DNA of 54,940 nucleotides, taken from a virus. The notes under the pieces are model-generated. The model saw only the letters and a program-made list of their open reading frames with translations, made no database searches and was not told where the DNA came from. Shown here piece after piece: positions 31,442 through 41,107 of this stretch (position 1 is the first letter of the stretch; each line of letters begins with the position of its first letter). The position numbers and the translations under genes were made by a program. Location: IMG/VR virus record IMGVR_UViG_3300037264_005663, positions 1 through 54,940 of that record. One strand, 5' to 3'.

Positions 31442-33635
31442 AGCCACCGTCACAACGGCGATGGCGCCGTTCCTCCGTTCGATGGAGCAGGCGGATAAAC
31501 GCCTGGACACGACCGAAAAGAAGATGGACAGCCTCGTGGCGAGCGCCGAGAAGGTCGGGGTTCGTTTGGCTGCCATCGGCGCCGGTATCACCGCGGCATT
31601 CGGGCTCGCCGTCAAGGCAGCCGACAATGAGCAGCGGGCCATCAACCGCGCAAGCGCTGCGATCCGTGCGGCCGGCGGCGATTTCGAGGATATACACGGC
31701 CGGATAAAGCCGGTCATAGACGACCTCGAGGCGCTGGGCGGTCCCGGAAGCGATCGTCTTATCGAGTCGTTCTCGCGTTTGTTCGCGGCGACGGGAAACG
31801 AAGCCGCGTCACTCGATATCCTCGGAATTTCGACCCGCCTCGCGGCACAGGGCGTCGGCGACCTCGAGCAGAATTCCATGGCCATGTTGACCGCCCTTTC
31901 CGGACAGCCGTCGTTGCTCCTGCGTCTTGATAGGTCGCTCAACACGGTCAAGGCTAGGTGGGACGAGCAGGCGAAGACCATAGGCACCGCGCGCGCCGAG
32001 GTGGGCTTCGTCAATGAAGCGCTCGAGATCCTGCGCAAGAAATCCTCCATCGCACCCGACCTCACGCCGCTGCAGCGACTAGGTTTTCAGATGGGCGAAC
32101 TTCGCGAGGAAGTCGGCGGCGTCGTGGCTGAGGCATTCGAGCCGTTCTTCAACCTCTTGGTGAACGGAGTCCGAATCGCGCGCGAATTCGCCAATACGGG
32201 GCTGGGTCGTGTGGTGACGGTGGGCGCGGCTGTAGCCGGCGTACTCGCGACGGTCGCCGGCGGGGCGCTACTCGTTGGATCGCAGCTCATCAAGGCCGGT
32301 AAGGATGTCCTCGGATTCGCAAGAGCTGGCGGAGCTGCGGGGACGGTGTTCCAATCGCTCGGCACGGTCCTCTTGCGCACGATCGCCATCGCCGGTGCCC
32401 TCGAGGTGGGTCTCCAGATCGGCAACCTCCTCAACCAGTGGGAGGGGTTCCGCGTCGTCGTCCAGCGTGTATTCGCCGGCTTGTCATTCGGAATCGAGAA
32501 GGTCAAGGGTCTCTTCGGCAAGGGGAATCAGGATCTCGCGCAGGCGTACTGGGACATCGCCAGTGGTAAGGTCGCAGTGGGGGACGAGGCGGTGTCGCGC
32601 ATCTCCATCGTCGAGACCATCGCCAATAAGGTGCGCGAACTCATGCAGGCTTCGCAGGAGGCGGCCGCGGCCACCGGGCAACAGGTGGACTTCAATAAAT
32701 TGCTGGCCGGCAGTTACGACGATGTGGGTAATGCGGCGGATGGGGCTGCCGACAAAATCGCGAAACAGAACGAAGAAGCCCTGCGTGATGCGAAGAAACA
32801 GGCCGCAGAAAGAGAGCAACGCAGGCAAGAACTCGACGAGGAGCTGCAGTTACAAGCGGGGAACCACGCGCAGATCCTGGCGTTACTAATCGAACGACGT
32901 GATGAGACTCTGGCCACCGTAAATGCCCAACGCGCAGCCGCAGGCGCCGCCCAGGTGGAGGAGCTCGAGCGCCTGGTTGAACTCAACGAGCAAATCGCCA
33001 CTCTGACGGAGGACCAGAAACAACGCCTCGTCGATCCATGGAAGAGTGCGGCCGACGAAGCGCAGAGTTTTGGTGGTTTTGCACAGAGTGTGGTTGGAGG
33101 CGTGCAGCAACTCGCTGGCGGATTGGCTGACGCGTTCGCCACTCAAGTGGTCGGAGGCATCGATCAGGCACGGCAGTCCTTCTCACAATTCGTCACACAA
33201 TTCTTCAAACAGATTGCCGCCATGATCGCTCGTGCTTTGGTATTATCGGCCATCCTTTCGTTCCTCCCCGGAGGTGGGACGTTCGGCGGGCAACTGGGGA
33301 AGTTCTTCGGCAAGGGTGGAGGTGGGGCTCCGGGTGCGTTGGCTGGTGCGGCGTTCCCAAGCAAAACAGGGTTCGACGATCCCGTAAACGATGCATTACT
33401 GCGCGCCGAGGGCGGGCGCATCGGCGATCTGTTCGCGGAGGGCATGAGCGGAAGAATGGCGAACATGGGCGTGGGACAGGCCACGTTCCCGGGTGCGGCT
33501 GTTGGCGGTGGTACTGGCGCCCAACCACAGGTAATCGTCCACGAGGCCACACCACGGACATGGGTAGAAATAAGCGATAGATTCATCGAGCCGCGGTTGC
33601 GCGACCGGGAAGACCGGCAGACGGAGCGCACGTGA
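31410..33635 (+). CDS. Tape measure protein
   Basis: The 741-residue protein is largely helical, with a coiled N-terminus (SMEQADKRLDTTEKKMD), hydrophobic segments around residues 265-330, a long charged coiled coil (~450-545) and a Gly-rich C-terminus. It sets tail length; at ~1.5 angstrom per residue this suggests a tail near 110 nm. The start overlaps the chaperone frame. Confidence 0.9.
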   Translation: MGAAINVGGIEATVTTAMAPFLRSMEQADKRLDTTEKKMDSLVASAEKVGVRLAAIGAGITAAFGLAVKAADNEQRAINRASAAIRAAGGDFEDIHGRIKPVIDDLEALGGPGSDRLIESFSRLFAATGNEAASLDILGISTRLAAQGVGDLEQNSMAMLTALSGQPSLLLRLDRSLNTVKARWDEQAKTIGTARAEVGFVNEALEILRKKSSIAPDLTPLQRLGFQMGELREEVGGVVAEAFEPFFNLLVNGVRIAREFANTGLGRVVTVGAAVAGVLATVAGGALLVGSQLIKAGKDVLGFARAGGAAGTVFQSLGTVLLRTIAIAGALEVGLQIGNLLNQWEGFRVVVQRVFAGLSFGIEKVKGLFGKGNQDLAQAYWDIASGKVAVGDEAVSRISIVETIANKVRELMQASQEAAAATGQQVDFNKLLAGSYDDVGNAADGAADKIAKQNEEALRDAKKQAAEREQRRQELDEELQLQAGNHAQILALLIERRDETLATVNAQRAAAGAAQVEELERLVELNEQIATLTEDQKQRLVDPWKSAADEAQSFGGFAQSVVGGVQQLAGGLADAFATQVVGGIDQARQSFSQFVTQFFKQIAAMIARALVLSAILSFLPGGGTFGGQLGKFFGKGGGGAPGALAGAAFPSKTGFDDPVNDALLRAEGGRIGDLFAEGMSGRMANMGVGQATFPGAAVGGGTGAQPQVIVHEATPRTWVEISDRFIEPRLRDREDRQTERT

Positions 33636-33724
33636 TGCAGTCCTGCGCCCCAGAAGCCGACCCCAGCCCACAGAACCCAACCGGAGCCAAGGGGAAAAGC
33701 AGGAGATATATCCGGGATGTGTGA
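33635..33724 (+). CDS. Possible tiny peptide
   Basis: A 29-residue frame begins at the TGATG overlap with the tape-measure stop. The sequence is Pro/Ser/Lys-rich and ends YIRDV. It might mainly couple translation to the next gene. Low confidence. Confidence 0.3.
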   Translation: MQSCAPEADPSPQNPTGAKGKSRRYIRDV

Positions 33725-33727
33725 TCG

Positions 33728-33850
33728 ATGACCTCCGATCTGTGGGTTCAACTGTTCCGGCTGGTGTGGCTCCTCCGTGCGCGCCGTGATCAGTTGGTTT
33801 ATTGGCGCGACGAGGTGTACGGCGCCCGGGACGCGAGGCATGGACTATGA
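33728..33850 (+). CDS. Small amphipathic protein
   Basis: A 40-residue protein (DLWVQLFRLVWLLRARRDQL) starting 3 bases after the previous stop and ending at an ATGA overlap with the following tail gene. One amphipathic or membrane-associated helix. Function unknown. Confidence 0.45.
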   Translation: MTSDLWVQLFRLVWLLRARRDQLVYWRDEVYGARDARHGL

Positions 33851-34266
33851 GGAACGTGCTCGCCATCCAGGCGGTCGGACTCACTGATGGGATTCTCTAC
33901 TTTAGCGACGAGGAGGTGGAGGATGAAATCGTGGTGGCGCCGCGGCAGGAGGTCGTCCACCGCCGCACGCAAGCAGGCGACCAGCGCACCTACTACAAGG
34001 GTGGGGTTCACTACGAAGCCGAGATTCCGGTGCGCATCGCACGATACGACACACTGCTCAAATTGGCGGAGATATTCAACCTCCAGGCTGAGGTAGAAGT
34101 CTTTCCGCACCTTCCCGAAGACCCAGTCACGAGTTACGTCATGGTGTGGACGAATCCTGAAGTATTCCATGAGCGATGGCGCCGCGGCTATCCGCGGGCG
34201 AATTACACCATTCGGCTGGAGTTCCGCGAGCCGCGCGGCGCCATCTGTACGCCGCCGGAGTCCTGA
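33847..34266 (+). CDS. Tail protein, distal-tail-like
   Basis: A 139-residue beta-rich protein after the tape measure (DGILYFSDEEVEDEIVVAPR, YYKGGVHYEAEIPVRIARYD, ending REPRGAICTPPES). The position suits a distal tail or hub-adapter protein. No clear family. Confidence 0.55.
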   Translation: MRNVLAIQAVGLTDGILYFSDEEVEDEIVVAPRQEVVHRRTQAGDQRTYYKGGVHYEAEIPVRIARYDTLLKLAEIFNLQAEVEVFPHLPEDPVTSYVMVWTNPEVFHERWRRGYPRANYTIRLEFREPRGAICTPPES

Positions 34267-34269
34267 TTT

Positions 34270-34824
34270 ATGCCGTGCGTCGAATGCAGTGAACTCACCG
34301 ATCACAACCTCACCATCAGGACGTTCGACCTATATCTGGCCGAAATCGACGCCGCCGGGCAGATCGGGGAGGATGTCCTGGTCGGCAATATTGTGACCGG
34401 GACATTCGATGATGACGGCGAGACGTTCGACGCATTCGAGCCGCTGGGAGGCGACAACGAGCCGATTGAGGTATTCGCCAGGTTGGGCGTGCGCCTCTCG
34501 TTCACAACTGACGAGATCGCATGTCAGAACCTCCTGAGGATGTTCGGCGAATCGGCAACTGCATCCGGCGCCGGCGACAGACTCGGCCTAGATCCCACGG
34601 TGCGCCGAGCTCTCTACCGTGTGACACTCGAGCACGAGATGCCGTGTGGCACGACCATTGAGGTTCGCTTCCATCGTGCCTCGATTGTGAGCCGCGGAAC
34701 ATACCTATTCAGTCCAGACACCATCCACGGGTTGCCGTTCGAGATAAAGTCGCTCCCTTCTGACGACGAGACGAATCCATTCGGCTATATTGAAATCACT
34801 CCTGGTAATTGTGCGGTGAGTTGA
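34270..34824 (+). CDS. Second tail-tube-like protein
   Basis: A 184-residue protein beginning MPCVECSELTDHNLTIRTFD, similar in length and N-terminal CxxC layout to the major tail protein at 30086. It may be a tube paralogue at the tip. Starts 4 bases after the previous stop; TGATG overlap downstream. Confidence 0.55.
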   Translation: MPCVECSELTDHNLTIRTFDLYLAEIDAAGQIGEDVLVGNIVTGTFDDDGETFDAFEPLGGDNEPIEVFARLGVRLSFTTDEIACQNLLRMFGESATASGAGDRLGLDPTVRRALYRVTLEHEMPCGTTIEVRFHRASIVSRGTYLFSPDTIHGLPFEIKSLPSDDETNPFGYIEITPGNCAVS

Positions 34825-37800
34825 TGGCATACGCCCCCGACGCTGTCGCTCTTTGTATCGATGCCTGCGGGTCGTTCCCACCGGACGGCACCTGCGTCTA
34901 TGCTACGATGGTGAGCGCCTCGTTGGGTTTCCCACGTAATAATATTGCGAACGCGCTTGCTGCTGGATTCCAGCTCATTTTCGTCACGTCGGGGACCTAC
35001 GCCGGCTTTTCCGTGATTGCCCCAGATCGGATTATCGCTGGCCAGTACGACAACTTCCTCGGCACATCACAGGTAGAGATTACGACCGCAGTAACGGCGG
35101 CCACAACGCTGCAGCTCCTAAATATGAATTTCCAGACAGGCATAAATGCCGGGGGTGGTGCACATGTCCGCGCGCGAGATTGTTACCTCACGGGTACTGC
35201 GGCTGGGAGTTCATGCGCTTCGTGCTCCAGCACTGTGAGTACCAGTACGTCAGAACTTATCCTGCATCGATGTACCATAGAAACGACGGCGACCAATGGT
35301 GCCAGGGCGAATGGAGCTTATGGCTTTCTGGAACTTAACGAAGTCACAATCAAAAGGTTGTTGGGGGGTGGAACCAACGCTGTCTTAGCAGAGAACGGAG
35401 GCCACATCAGTGGAACGGACGGCGTCACGGTAGAAGGCACGTGGACCAACGCCGTCCGCGTGGAGGCGACCGGTGGTTCTATCGATCTCACGTGGATTAC
35501 CGCAAACCTCGGTGGCGTCTCCAATGGTGTCTCCAATAATGGCGGAGACATTATAGTCCGCGGTCTCGATTTCGCCGGGCCGGGCATTGCTTCCGGAGCT
35601 GGGATCTCGAACTCGAGCAACTCCAGCAACACCACCATCTACCCTAACGCGCGTACTGGCGCCGACAGTCAAATTCGGGATTGTCAACGTGGCGTCGATT
35701 CGCAGGCATCTACGGATCTCGCCAAATTATATCGAACGACAATTCACACCTGCCGTCAGGGCGTTCGAATAGATGCCGGGCGGGTTGAGCTCTACGGATG
35801 TCTCATCCACAGCTGCACCGGACAGGCAGCGACGGACGGGGGTGGGTGCTACGTACTAAATGGTGGCGATTTGGTGATTGATTTCTGGGCAGAATCTTCG
35901 GATCTGCCCTTTGTCGATAATCAAGTCCATGTGACGGAGATTTACAATTGCCAGCCACCGATCAACCAGGATGGAGGGGCAATCGCAGCGACTGGATCTG
36001 GATCAACAGTTACTGTCTCCGGTTGTAGAATACACGACTGCGTCGCCACCGGCACTGGACGTGGCGGAGCTATTCGCGTGGAGAACGGCGCCACACTCAC
36101 TATTGGTTCCTATGAAAACCACCCCACTGGGAGCACATTTGATGGAGGAGAAGATGGTCGCGACATCTGGCTGGGTTGGGACCCTTACGACTCGGGACGC
36201 GTCGATCAGGGCGCAGTAGAGATAACTGCATGCAGCGCCCAGGACGGCGGAGGCATCTCAGTTGATGTCAGCACACTTGTGCTTACAAATAGTCGTGTTC
36301 ATGCCAACAATGCCCGGAATGTCTCCGCCGCAACCGATGGCGCCGGAGGCGGGGGGATCCACGCCAACAATTCAACAGTGACAATCCGCTCCAGCCTCAT
36401 TGACACGAACAGCACCGGCGGGAGTGTTGGTGCTGGGGTCCACTACTCGAACACGGTGGCCGGCCGCAATCTCGTCATCTTGAAGTGCGATTTCCTGGAC
36501 AATGACCCGGGGGGTGGCGCCGGCGGACACCTCTACCTGGGCGGAGATTCCGATTCTAATGGATCGGCCACGAATTCGATCTTTAAGGGTGCGGTAGGGA
36601 GTGTGGCCGTCCACCTGAAGACGGGGACGAGTTTCAACGAGTCCAAGAATTGTTGGTTCGACAACGACGGCGGGAGTCTAAACTCTGGCTCCATCGGCGC
36701 CAATTCGTTCGAAGCCGACCCCGTGTTCTGTGGCCTCTACCCCAAGGATTTTGCGTTGTTTCGCACCGTCCGAATCAACAGATTGTCGCCATGCGCTGCC
36801 GCCGGAGACCGCTCGCTCGCTTTCGGTTCTGAGGACCCATTCGTAGACCCTGTGGTGGGATGCTCCGGCGTGGCGTGCGGCACGTGGCAGCAGGAGCTCC
36901 CGACGCCGTCCGCGGTATCTGGAGAAACGCTGGATCCGGGCATTGGTACGTGCGACTACGAAACGTTCGCCGGCGCCTACGACGAGGACTGGACGGCAAT
37001 CCTCGAGCAAACAACGGGCGTGGATCATCGGACGATTGTCTGTCTCGACCCGGGTGGACTAGGAATCCAACTCACGTGTATCCTCGAGGGGATGCGCCCA
37101 CTCACCCAGTCTCGCGACGTGCGTTTCCAGGAGTATCAAGGACAGGATGTCGATCTTGTACTGAACGACCCCGAAGGCGTGATGGATCCCGCGGTGAGTG
37201 GTTCTCTTCTGGATGGTGTCGCATGGGAGGGGCTTAAAGTCTTCGTGGGATCGTGGCTTGTTGGCACACAGCGTGTACTTGCACACGCCATCTATTATCT
37301 CGAGGATGTGCAGGTCGAGGAAGGCAAAGTCGTGTTCCGATGCAAAGACGCCTTTGCACGGCTACAGGATACACAGGTCCGCGCGAATGTTGCGATACAA
37401 ATCGTCGAAAGCGGTGGTGGCACACTCTCAGCGGCCACAGTAGGTGTCTCTTATGCTCCCATTGAGACGTGGACAATCACCTTCGCGAGTGCGGCGGCAT
37501 TCCGGGTCCGCGGGTCGATATCTGGAGCTGACGGCGAGGGATCTACCGCGTCGGATTTCACGTCGGATTCTGGCGCCATCACAATATCTTCCTCGGCGTG
37601 GGGCGGAACTTGGGCCGAGGGGGACACAGCCACATTTCGAACCGTGGCGCAATACAGTGGAAACCTGTTCACGGTCTGTCGAACGATATTGGTAACGAAC
37701 ACCGACCTTAGTGAAGCCGACCTCAACACCACGAGTTGGGATGCCGCAGTGGCGTCATTCTCTCTGCACGAGGGGGCATTCACACAGCGGACCACCACGA

Positions 37801-38408
37801 CCGCGCTGTCGTTGCTTCGGCTTCTCATGAGGCACGGGCCCGCGACGGCCTATCCGGACCACGAGGGTAAGATCGCTATCGCGTACTTCTTGCCCAGACT
37901 CGGCGTGGGAGTCGAAACAGAGGTATGTCGTACCTACGATCTCGAGCGGTTGCAGACGGAGCGCAACGATCGTTACACATCCATCACGGTGCGGTATGCG
38001 CCGGACACCAACGGTGATCTGCAACTCGCGAGCCGATGGCCGCGGGAGGAACCAGGGAATCTCCCGTTCGAAATGGATTTGCCGGGGTTTGGGGCCGAGG
38101 ACGAGAGCATCGTTGACTTCGTGGCACAGCGGATCTTTGCGCTGTTCGAGGAGGGACGCGAAATCTATGGGGTCGATCTCTTACTCCAGGATCTGAATTT
38201 CCAGCTCGAGGATATCGTCTACATTGATAGTCGGTATCCGAACCGTACTACCTATGGCCAGGTGATAGGGTTCGAGAAAGCATTGACGGATTTACAAATC
38301 CGTGCGAAACTGTTGGATGTTTCCTGGTTGGTACAATCGCCAGGCGGGTGCGGTTACGCTTTCTGTGACGTAGGGCACCGTTGCGACGATTGCTGGATCT
38401 GTTGGTAG
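34824..38408 (+). CDS. Beta-helix / tail-hub fusion protein (tail tip, probable receptor or glycan contact)
   Basis: The 1194-residue protein has two parts. Residues ~1-690 form a right-handed parallel beta-helix with repeats rich in Gly/Asn/Ser/Thr (e.g. GGGIHANNSTVTIRSSLIDT). It ends in an ADP/F-type closing segment like those of bacterial surface repeat proteins (SFEADPVFCGLYPKDFALF). Residues ~700-1194 look like a phage hub/baseplate domain (RTYDLERLQTERNDRYTSIT, FALFEEGREIYGVDLLLQDL). The C-terminus is CDVGHRCDDCWICW. The fusion would put a polysaccharide-binding or -cleaving domain directly on the tail tip. Confidence 0.72.
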   Translation: MAYAPDAVALCIDACGSFPPDGTCVYATMVSASLGFPRNNIANALAAGFQLIFVTSGTYAGFSVIAPDRIIAGQYDNFLGTSQVEITTAVTAATTLQLLNMNFQTGINAGGGAHVRARDCYLTGTAAGSSCASCSSTVSTSTSELILHRCTIETTATNGARANGAYGFLELNEVTIKRLLGGGTNAVLAENGGHISGTDGVTVEGTWTNAVRVEATGGSIDLTWITANLGGVSNGVSNNGGDIIVRGLDFAGPGIASGAGISNSSNSSNTTIYPNARTGADSQIRDCQRGVDSQASTDLAKLYRTTIHTCRQGVRIDAGRVELYGCLIHSCTGQAATDGGGCYVLNGGDLVIDFWAESSDLPFVDNQVHVTEIYNCQPPINQDGGAIAATGSGSTVTVSGCRIHDCVATGTGRGGAIRVENGATLTIGSYENHPTGSTFDGGEDGRDIWLGWDPYDSGRVDQGAVEITACSAQDGGGISVDVSTLVLTNSRVHANNARNVSAATDGAGGGGIHANNSTVTIRSSLIDTNSTGGSVGAGVHYSNTVAGRNLVILKCDFLDNDPGGGAGGHLYLGGDSDSNGSATNSIFKGAVGSVAVHLKTGTSFNESKNCWFDNDGGSLNSGSIGANSFEADPVFCGLYPKDFALFRTVRINRLSPCAAAGDRSLAFGSEDPFVDPVVGCSGVACGTWQQELPTPSAVSGETLDPGIGTCDYETFAGAYDEDWTAILEQTTGVDHRTIVCLDPGGLGIQLTCILEGMRPLTQSRDVRFQEYQGQDVDLVLNDPEGVMDPAVSGSLLDGVAWEGLKVFVGSWLVGTQRVLAHAIYYLEDVQVEEGKVVFRCKDAFARLQDTQVRANVAIQIVESGGGTLSAATVGVSYAPIETWTITFASAAAFRVRGSISGADGEGSTASDFTSDSGAITISSSAWGGTWAEGDTATFRTVAQYSGNLFTVCRTILVTNTDLSEADLNTTSWDAAVASFSLHEGAFTQRTTTTALSLLRLLMRHGPATAYPDHEGKIAIAYFLPRLGVGVETEVCRTYDLERLQTERNDRYTSITVRYAPDTNGDLQLASRWPREEPGNLPFEMDLPGFGAEDESIVDFVAQRIFALFEEGREIYGVDLLLQDLNFQLEDIVYIDSRYPNRTTYGQVIGFEKALTDLQIRAKLLDVSWLVQSPGGCGYAFCDVGHRCDDCWICW

Positions 38409-38417
38409 GGGGGCCAC

Positions 38418-38669
38418 ATGACGAAGCAAAATTCACCACAGTCCCAAATGCAACCACGAGTAGCGCACGCGGCATCACTCCCACATGCCGGGATGTTACC
38501 ACGCTCTTTCGTGTGCTCGGTCTGCACTGCCGTGGTGGCGGAGACGATTTATGGCGGCGGGTTCCGGAACTGCGGAATGGTACAGGCTACGTCGACCAAA
38601 TGGCTGTGTGCCGAATGTATGGCGAAGGTTATCGCCTTCCTCGAGGAGATGAAAATTGGCCGTAGGTGA
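38418..38669 (+). CDS. Small zinc-ribbon protein
   Basis: An 83-residue protein with FVCSVCTAVV and LCAECMAKVI, a two-CxxC zinc ribbon. ATG 38418 follows GGGGGG. It sits in the tail-tip region and overlaps the next gene. Function unknown. Confidence 0.6.
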   Translation: MTKQNSPQSQMQPRVAHAASLPHAGMLPRSFVCSVCTAVVAETIYGGGFRNCGMVQATSTKWLCAECMAKVIAFLEEMKIGRR

Positions 38670-39237
38670 GTGGACGGACGGCCGCAATTTTTGGTTCTTC
38701 CAGGCGCTGGTCGAATCGGCCAAACTCGATATCATGTGCGAAAATTCGCACAATCTCCTCATCCAATCCGGGGTTATCTTGTCCCAGCATGCTTACTCGG
38801 GACCGTCTCAAACCCCTTCTGCCCAGCCCACAACTGCAACAACTGAAACAATACCTGTCGGCGGTGTGATTGACGTTGGTGGATTCATTGTAGAATTCAA
38901 TGTTGAGATTTTTGATTCCTGCCCATGGAACAGGCTCCGTGTGTCCACACACGTTCGCGAGATGGTAGCTCTCGGTGGGATTGGAACGGGGGGCAAAATT
39001 CGTCTGTATCGCCACCCAGGACTCGGCACGTCGGCAGCATGGACCCAAGTCGCGGAGTTCTATGAGGACATCAGTCCTCCAGGTCGGCGTGTCTCCCTTG
39101 CTGATGACATAAGTGGTCTTGTTCAGGGATTGTACGGCTACAGACTCCAGGCTTGGGAGGGACTCAGTGGAATCCTTGACATGTCACAGATTGCTATTCA
39201 GCTTGTAAATACAGTCACTGGTGTGTCCATTGGGTGA
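38656..39237 (+). CDS. Tail-tip or fibre protein
   Basis: A 193-residue protein from a probable TTG start, with Thr/Pro-rich (PSAQPTTATTETIP) and beta-rich parts (GGVIDVGGFIVEFNVEIFDS). The place after the hub suggests a fibre or receptor-binding component. Start uncertain. Confidence 0.5.
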   Translation: MAVGEWTDGRNFWFFQALVESAKLDIMCENSHNLLIQSGVILSQHAYSGPSQTPSAQPTTATTETIPVGGVIDVGGFIVEFNVEIFDSCPWNRLRVSTHVREMVALGGIGTGGKIRLYRHPGLGTSAAWTQVAEFYEDISPPGRRVSLADDISGLVQGLYGYRLQAWEGLSGILDMSQIAIQLVNTVTGVSIG

Positions 39238-39294
39238 TGGTCCCTCAATACTTGTTTGTGCAGCACCGTCGCTGGTGTCTCATAGGAGGATCAC

Positions 39295-39792
39295 ATGCAA
39301 ATCTATCGAGCTGCGACTAACTCGGTGTTGGTGACTGTCGCCAGCAACCTCCCATTCTTCGCACTGTTTGGTCCAACAGATCCGAACAAAGTCGTCCGTG
39401 TTCGCAGAATATTCGCCTCCCTTCCGACGCTGGGATCGGCAACCCACAAACAGATAAGTCTCGTCAAGTACAAAAACCAACTGACTGGAGGAACGCCCAC
39501 TAACCTCGGGAAGATATCACTAGACTCGTCGGCGCCGGCGTCGGATGCTGCAATCTGCGCCGTATATGCCACCGCGCCCACTGTGGGCAACATGGTTGGC
39601 GTGATCGGTGCGCGCCGCGTAAACATGCAGGACACGTCGCCTGCTGGCACCGAGACGTCAGACTTCGCGGATTTCGATTTCCGCGACGGTCCAATTACCC
39701 TACACAACGCTAACGAGGGTGTCTGTCTACAGATGGACGCTGTCACTGGGTCGTTCTCGATTTCGGTCGAAGCAGAGTGGAGTGAGGAATGA
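39295..39792 (+). CDS. Putative virion or fibre protein
   Basis: A 165-residue beta-rich protein (NSVLVTVASNLPFFALFGPT, ITLHNANEGVCLQMDAVTGS) with a strong ribosome site (TAGGAGG). The last gene of the tail module; its stop overlaps the glycosyltransferase start. Resembles small decoration or fibre-tip proteins only in composition. Confidence 0.55.
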   Translation: MQIYRAATNSVLVTVASNLPFFALFGPTDPNKVVRVRRIFASLPTLGSATHKQISLVKYKNQLTGGTPTNLGKISLDSSAPASDAAICAVYATAPTVGNMVGVIGARRVNMQDTSPAGTETSDFADFDFRDGPITLHNANEGVCLQMDAVTGSFSISVEAEWSEE

Positions 39793-40577
39793 GCATCCAG
39801 ATCGTCAGCGTTGCCAACCGTATCCCGGACAGGAATCGTGAGCCGTATTATCGATTCCAGACTTTCGTGGACAGTCTCGCGCGGTTTGGTGTGAAGCCTG
39901 GCACGCACCCTGGAGACCTACTCATCCTCGGCATGAACGAGTGGTGGGGTGGTCTTATGACGAAGCCACGCCGGCTACGTGATTGGCTCCGGGGCGACGG
40001 GTGCAAGTGCGACACCCTCATCGTGTGCGACGCGTTCGATATCGTATTCTCGGCGCCACCGGCTGAGATCGAGGCGGCGTACGAGCGGTGGGAAGGGAGG
40101 CCCGGGGCGTCGGGCCCCTCCGTCGTGTTCAACGCGGAGAGGGGCCTCTTCCCGCGTCCGGAACTCGCACACGCCTTCTCCGACAACGGGCTGCCGTGGC
40201 GATATCTGAACTCGGGGTTCTTTATTGGCCCGCCGGCGCAGATCCTCGCGCTGCTCGAGGCGATGTGGCTCGACGATATCGCCGACGATTACCGGAGCCC
40301 CGATCAGCTTCACGGCGGCGGCGGGCGGATGATTCATCCGAACGACCAGGGCTGGTATCAGCTCATGTACGCCGCCCAGGTGGTCCCCATGGATTTGGAC
40401 TCCCGCGGTGAGATCGCGCAATGTCTGAGCGCTTGCACACTCGATGAATTCGACCTCTCAGGTCCGCGGATTCGTAACCTCGTGACCGGCACCGAGCCTC
40501 TGGTGTGGCACTTCAACGGCGGGAGCAAGAACGATCTCATGCCCGTGTTCCTGCAGAAGTGGGGGATTCCTACATGA
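39789..40577 (+). CDS. Glycosyltransferase, PLOD/GT25-like
   Basis: A 262-residue protein with a DxD-type motif in LIVCDAFDIVFSAPPAEIEA, and LNSGFFIGPPAQILALLEAM, like procollagen-type glycosyltransferases. These add hexose to hydroxylysine in eukaryotes; viral and bacterial relatives modify diverse targets. It opens the sugar/methyl island and overlaps the tail gene (ATGA), so it is expressed with virion proteins. Confidence 0.75.
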   Translation: MSIQIVSVANRIPDRNREPYYRFQTFVDSLARFGVKPGTHPGDLLILGMNEWWGGLMTKPRRLRDWLRGDGCKCDTLIVCDAFDIVFSAPPAEIEAAYERWEGRPGASGPSVVFNAERGLFPRPELAHAFSDNGLPWRYLNSGFFIGPPAQILALLEAMWLDDIADDYRSPDQLHGGGGRMIHPNDQGWYQLMYAAQVVPMDLDSRGEIAQCLSACTLDEFDLSGPRIRNLVTGTEPLVWHFNGGSKNDLMPVFLQKWGIPT

Positions 40578-41107
40578 ACCTCCTCGAACTCGCGGGGCTG
40601 ATCGGGGTTGAAGGATTCCTGCATTGCAACGAACTCGAGAAGCTCGTCGAACTCGCGGTAAACCGAGATGTGCTGGAGATCGGGTCCTACCGCGGACTCT
40701 CGGCGTGGGGCATGGGGATGGTCGCCCGCAGCCTCACTTGTGTTGACACCTTCCGCGCCGCGAGCGACGGCCAACGACAGACTGGTAGCCACACGACTCT
40801 CGATGCGTTCAATCTCGCGGTGCGCCGATATAACCACGTGAAGGTATATTCAGTGTCGAGCGAGCGCGCCATAGATCTCGTCGTGGATGACTTCGATATG
40901 GTGTTCGTCGATGCCATGCACACCTATCCCGAAGTCATCGGCGACGTTCAACGTTGGCGTCCACACGTGCGGCCCGGCGGGCTTCTAGTGTTCCACGATT
41001 ACGGGCATGATGCCTTCCCGGGTGTGAAAGAGGCGGTGGACGAGTGCTTCGGTCCGGCGCCGGATGGAACAGTCGAGGTAACGTTGCGCTGGATCGAGAT
41101 CAATTAG
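40574..41107 (+). CDS. SAM-dependent methyltransferase 1 (Methyltransf_24-like)
   Basis: A 177-residue protein with the SAM site VLEIGSYRGLSAWGMGMVA, an acidic motif DFDMVFVDAMHTYPEV and GGLLVFHDYGH, as in class I O-methyltransferases. ATGA overlap with the glycosyltransferase gene. Probable substrate: a sugar or glycan made in the same cluster. Confidence 0.75.
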   Translation: MNLLELAGLIGVEGFLHCNELEKLVELAVNRDVLEIGSYRGLSAWGMGMVARSLTCVDTFRAASDGQRQTGSHTTLDAFNLAVRRYNHVKVYSVSSERAIDLVVDDFDMVFVDAMHTYPEVIGDVQRWRPHVRPGGLLVFHDYGHDAFPGVKEAVDECFGPAPDGTVEVTLRWIEIN

